Origin: Massilia forsythiae | Lineage (GTDB): Bacteria; Pseudomonadota; Gammaproteobacteria; Burkholderiales; Burkholderiaceae_D | Direction: 5' to 3' | NCBI RefSeq assembly: GCF_012849555.1 | Contig: NZ_CP051685.1 | Span: 434,001-498,000, forward strand | Length of the DNA stretch: 64,000 bases | Shown: in pieces, positions 63,087 to 64,000 of the stretch | How positions within the stretch are numbered: position 1 is the stretch's first letter | Layout: the number at the start of each line of letters is the position of its first letter | Translations under genes and position numbers: made by a program | The notes under the pieces: generated by a model | What the model was told of the DNA's origin: nothing | Seen by the model: the letters and a program-made list of their open reading frames with translations, nothing else | The model's database searches: none

Positions 63087-64000
63087 TCAGAATTCTTCCC
63101 AGTCGTCGCTGGCGGCCACTGCGGCCACCTTGCGTGAGGTGCTGTTGTTCGATGCGGCGGCGCCATCCGTTGCGGCGGCAATCTTGTCCGCCTTGGGCGC
63201 GGTCCTGGCCGGCGCCGGCTTCTTCAATTGCGGACGGGCAGCGGCAGCCGCGCCGGCAACCGTGACCGCACGCGCCGCCACGGCGGTCGCGGCCGGCTTG
63301 GCCGAGGGCGCCGGCGCCGCCTGGGCCGCCTGCGCCACCTCGCCCTCGGACAGCTTGAAGATGCTGACCACGCGCTGCAGTTCGGACGCCTGGTCCTGCA
63401 GGCTCTGGAAAGCGGCGGCGGCCTGCTCCACCAGCGCCGCGTTCTGCTGGGTCATGCCGTCCATCTCGATGATCGACAGGTTCACCTGCTCGATGCCAGC
63501 GCTCTGCTCGGCGCTGGCGTTGGCGATGTCGCTCATGATGTCGGTCACGCGCTTGACGCTGTCGACCACCTCTTCCATCGTCACGCCGGCTTCGCCGACC
63601 AGCTTGCTGCCGCGGCCGATCTTCTCGACCGAATCGCCGATCAGCGTCTTGATCTCTTTTGCCGCGCCGGCCGAACGCTGCGCCAGGTTGCGCACCTCGG
63701 ACGCCACCACCGCGAAGCCGCGGCCCTGCTCGCCGGCACGCGCCGCTTCCACCGCCGCGTTCAGCGCCAGGATATTGGTCTGGAAGGCGATGCCGTCGAT
63801 GACGCCGATGATGTCGGCGATCTTGCTGGCCGAGCTGTTGATCTCGCCCATGGTGCCGACCACCTGCGACACCACTTCGCCGCCCTTGCGGGCCACGTCG
63901 GAAGCGGTGGCGGCCAGCTGGTTCGCTTCACGGGCATTGTCGGCGTTCTGCTTGACGGTCGAAGTCAGTTCTTCCATTGCCGAGGCCGTCTTTTCCAGGG
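63087..64000 (-). CDS. Methyl-accepting chemotaxis protein, C-terminal part
   Basis: Truncated by the right edge; about 304 codons visible. The cytoplasmic signalling hairpin includes the hallmark [52 protein letters not shown] long Ala/Pro/Lys-rich linker leads to the end DDWEEF, which fits the xWxxF pentapeptide tether for CheR/CheB found on high-abundance receptors. Sensor domain and class are outside the window. Confidence 0.94.
   Translation of the reverse strand, partial: LEKTASAMEELTSTVKQNADNAREANQLAATASDVARKGGEVVSQVVGTMGEINSSASKIADIIGVIDGIAFQTNILALNAAVEAARAGEQGRGFAVVASEVRNLAQRSAGAAKEIKTLIGDSVEKIGRGSKLVGEAGVTMEEVVDSVKRVTDIMSDIANASAEQSAGIEQVNLSIIEMDGMTQQNAALVEQAAAAFQSLQDQASELQRVVSIFKLSEGEVAQAAQAAPAPSAKPAATAVAARAVTVAGAAAAARPQLKKPAPARTAPKADKIAAATDGAAASNNSTSRKVAAVAASDDWEEF

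Overview
The window looks like chromosomal DNA of a high-GC betaproteobacterium, most likely the Oxalobacteraceae (Massilia/Telluria-type). This rests on codon and GC style, the density of TonB-dependent receptors, c-di-GMP and MCP signalling genes, and the protein families present. It is an inference; no marker gene was compared. I see no prophage, CRISPR array, intact insertion sequence or rRNA.

Region 1 (1-20 kb, all on the minus strand) is a pentose/arabinan utilisation locus. It encodes an outer-membrane TonB receptor, a GPH-type sugar symporter, a cytoplasmic GH43 enzyme, an aldose 1-epimerase, an IlvD/Edd-type sugar-acid dehydratase, a FAH-family AraD1/GguC-like enzyme, an SDR dehydrogenase, four exported glycosidases (GH97, GH51, GH43, GH127), a lipoprotein, and a YtfQ-type periplasmic binding protein followed by its ABC ATPase, which is cut by the window edge. 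The likely logic is: release arabinose outside and in the periplasm, import it, then break it down by the non-phosphorylative (oxidative) route. A conserved element, CCAATCA-N15-CGATA, precedes exactly three of these transcription units (receptor, dehydratase, binding protein) and probably marks their shared promoter/operator.

Region 2 (20-31 kb) holds a uracil-DNA-glycosylase-like protein, a PAS/LOV-like GGDEF-EAL protein, a second TonB receptor, an OhrR-type MarR regulator, a Cache-GGDEF protein and a GAF-PAS-PAS-GGDEF gene carrying an apparent one-base frameshift. Region 3 (31-40 kb) has a PaoABC-like molybdenum aldehyde oxidoreductase operon ending in a 20-bp hairpin, a hybrid histidine kinase overlapping an alpha/beta hydrolase, a PAS protein and a small conserved-looking ORF. 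Region 4 (40-51 kb) has a DUF2946 / TonB receptor / PepSY trio (metal uptake), malic enzyme MaeB, a signal-less family-3 binding protein, a Fur-family regulator and a third barrel receptor with a glycine-rich tail.

Region 5 (51-54 kb) is a compact molybdenum-related group: a SUOX-fold protein, a tandem-Mop protein and a DUF2325 protein, with two ModE-like boxes. Region 6 (54-64 kb) is housekeeping: tRNA-Ser, a KTSC protein, acetyl-CoA synthetase, a UPF0114 protein, class I fumarase, MurI, tRNA-His, small envelope proteins and a truncated MCP.

Scattered through intergenic space are at least eight composite palindromic elements, mostly 123-128 bp, made of two inverted REP-like ends (REPIN/MITE-like), some with further palindromes nested inside.
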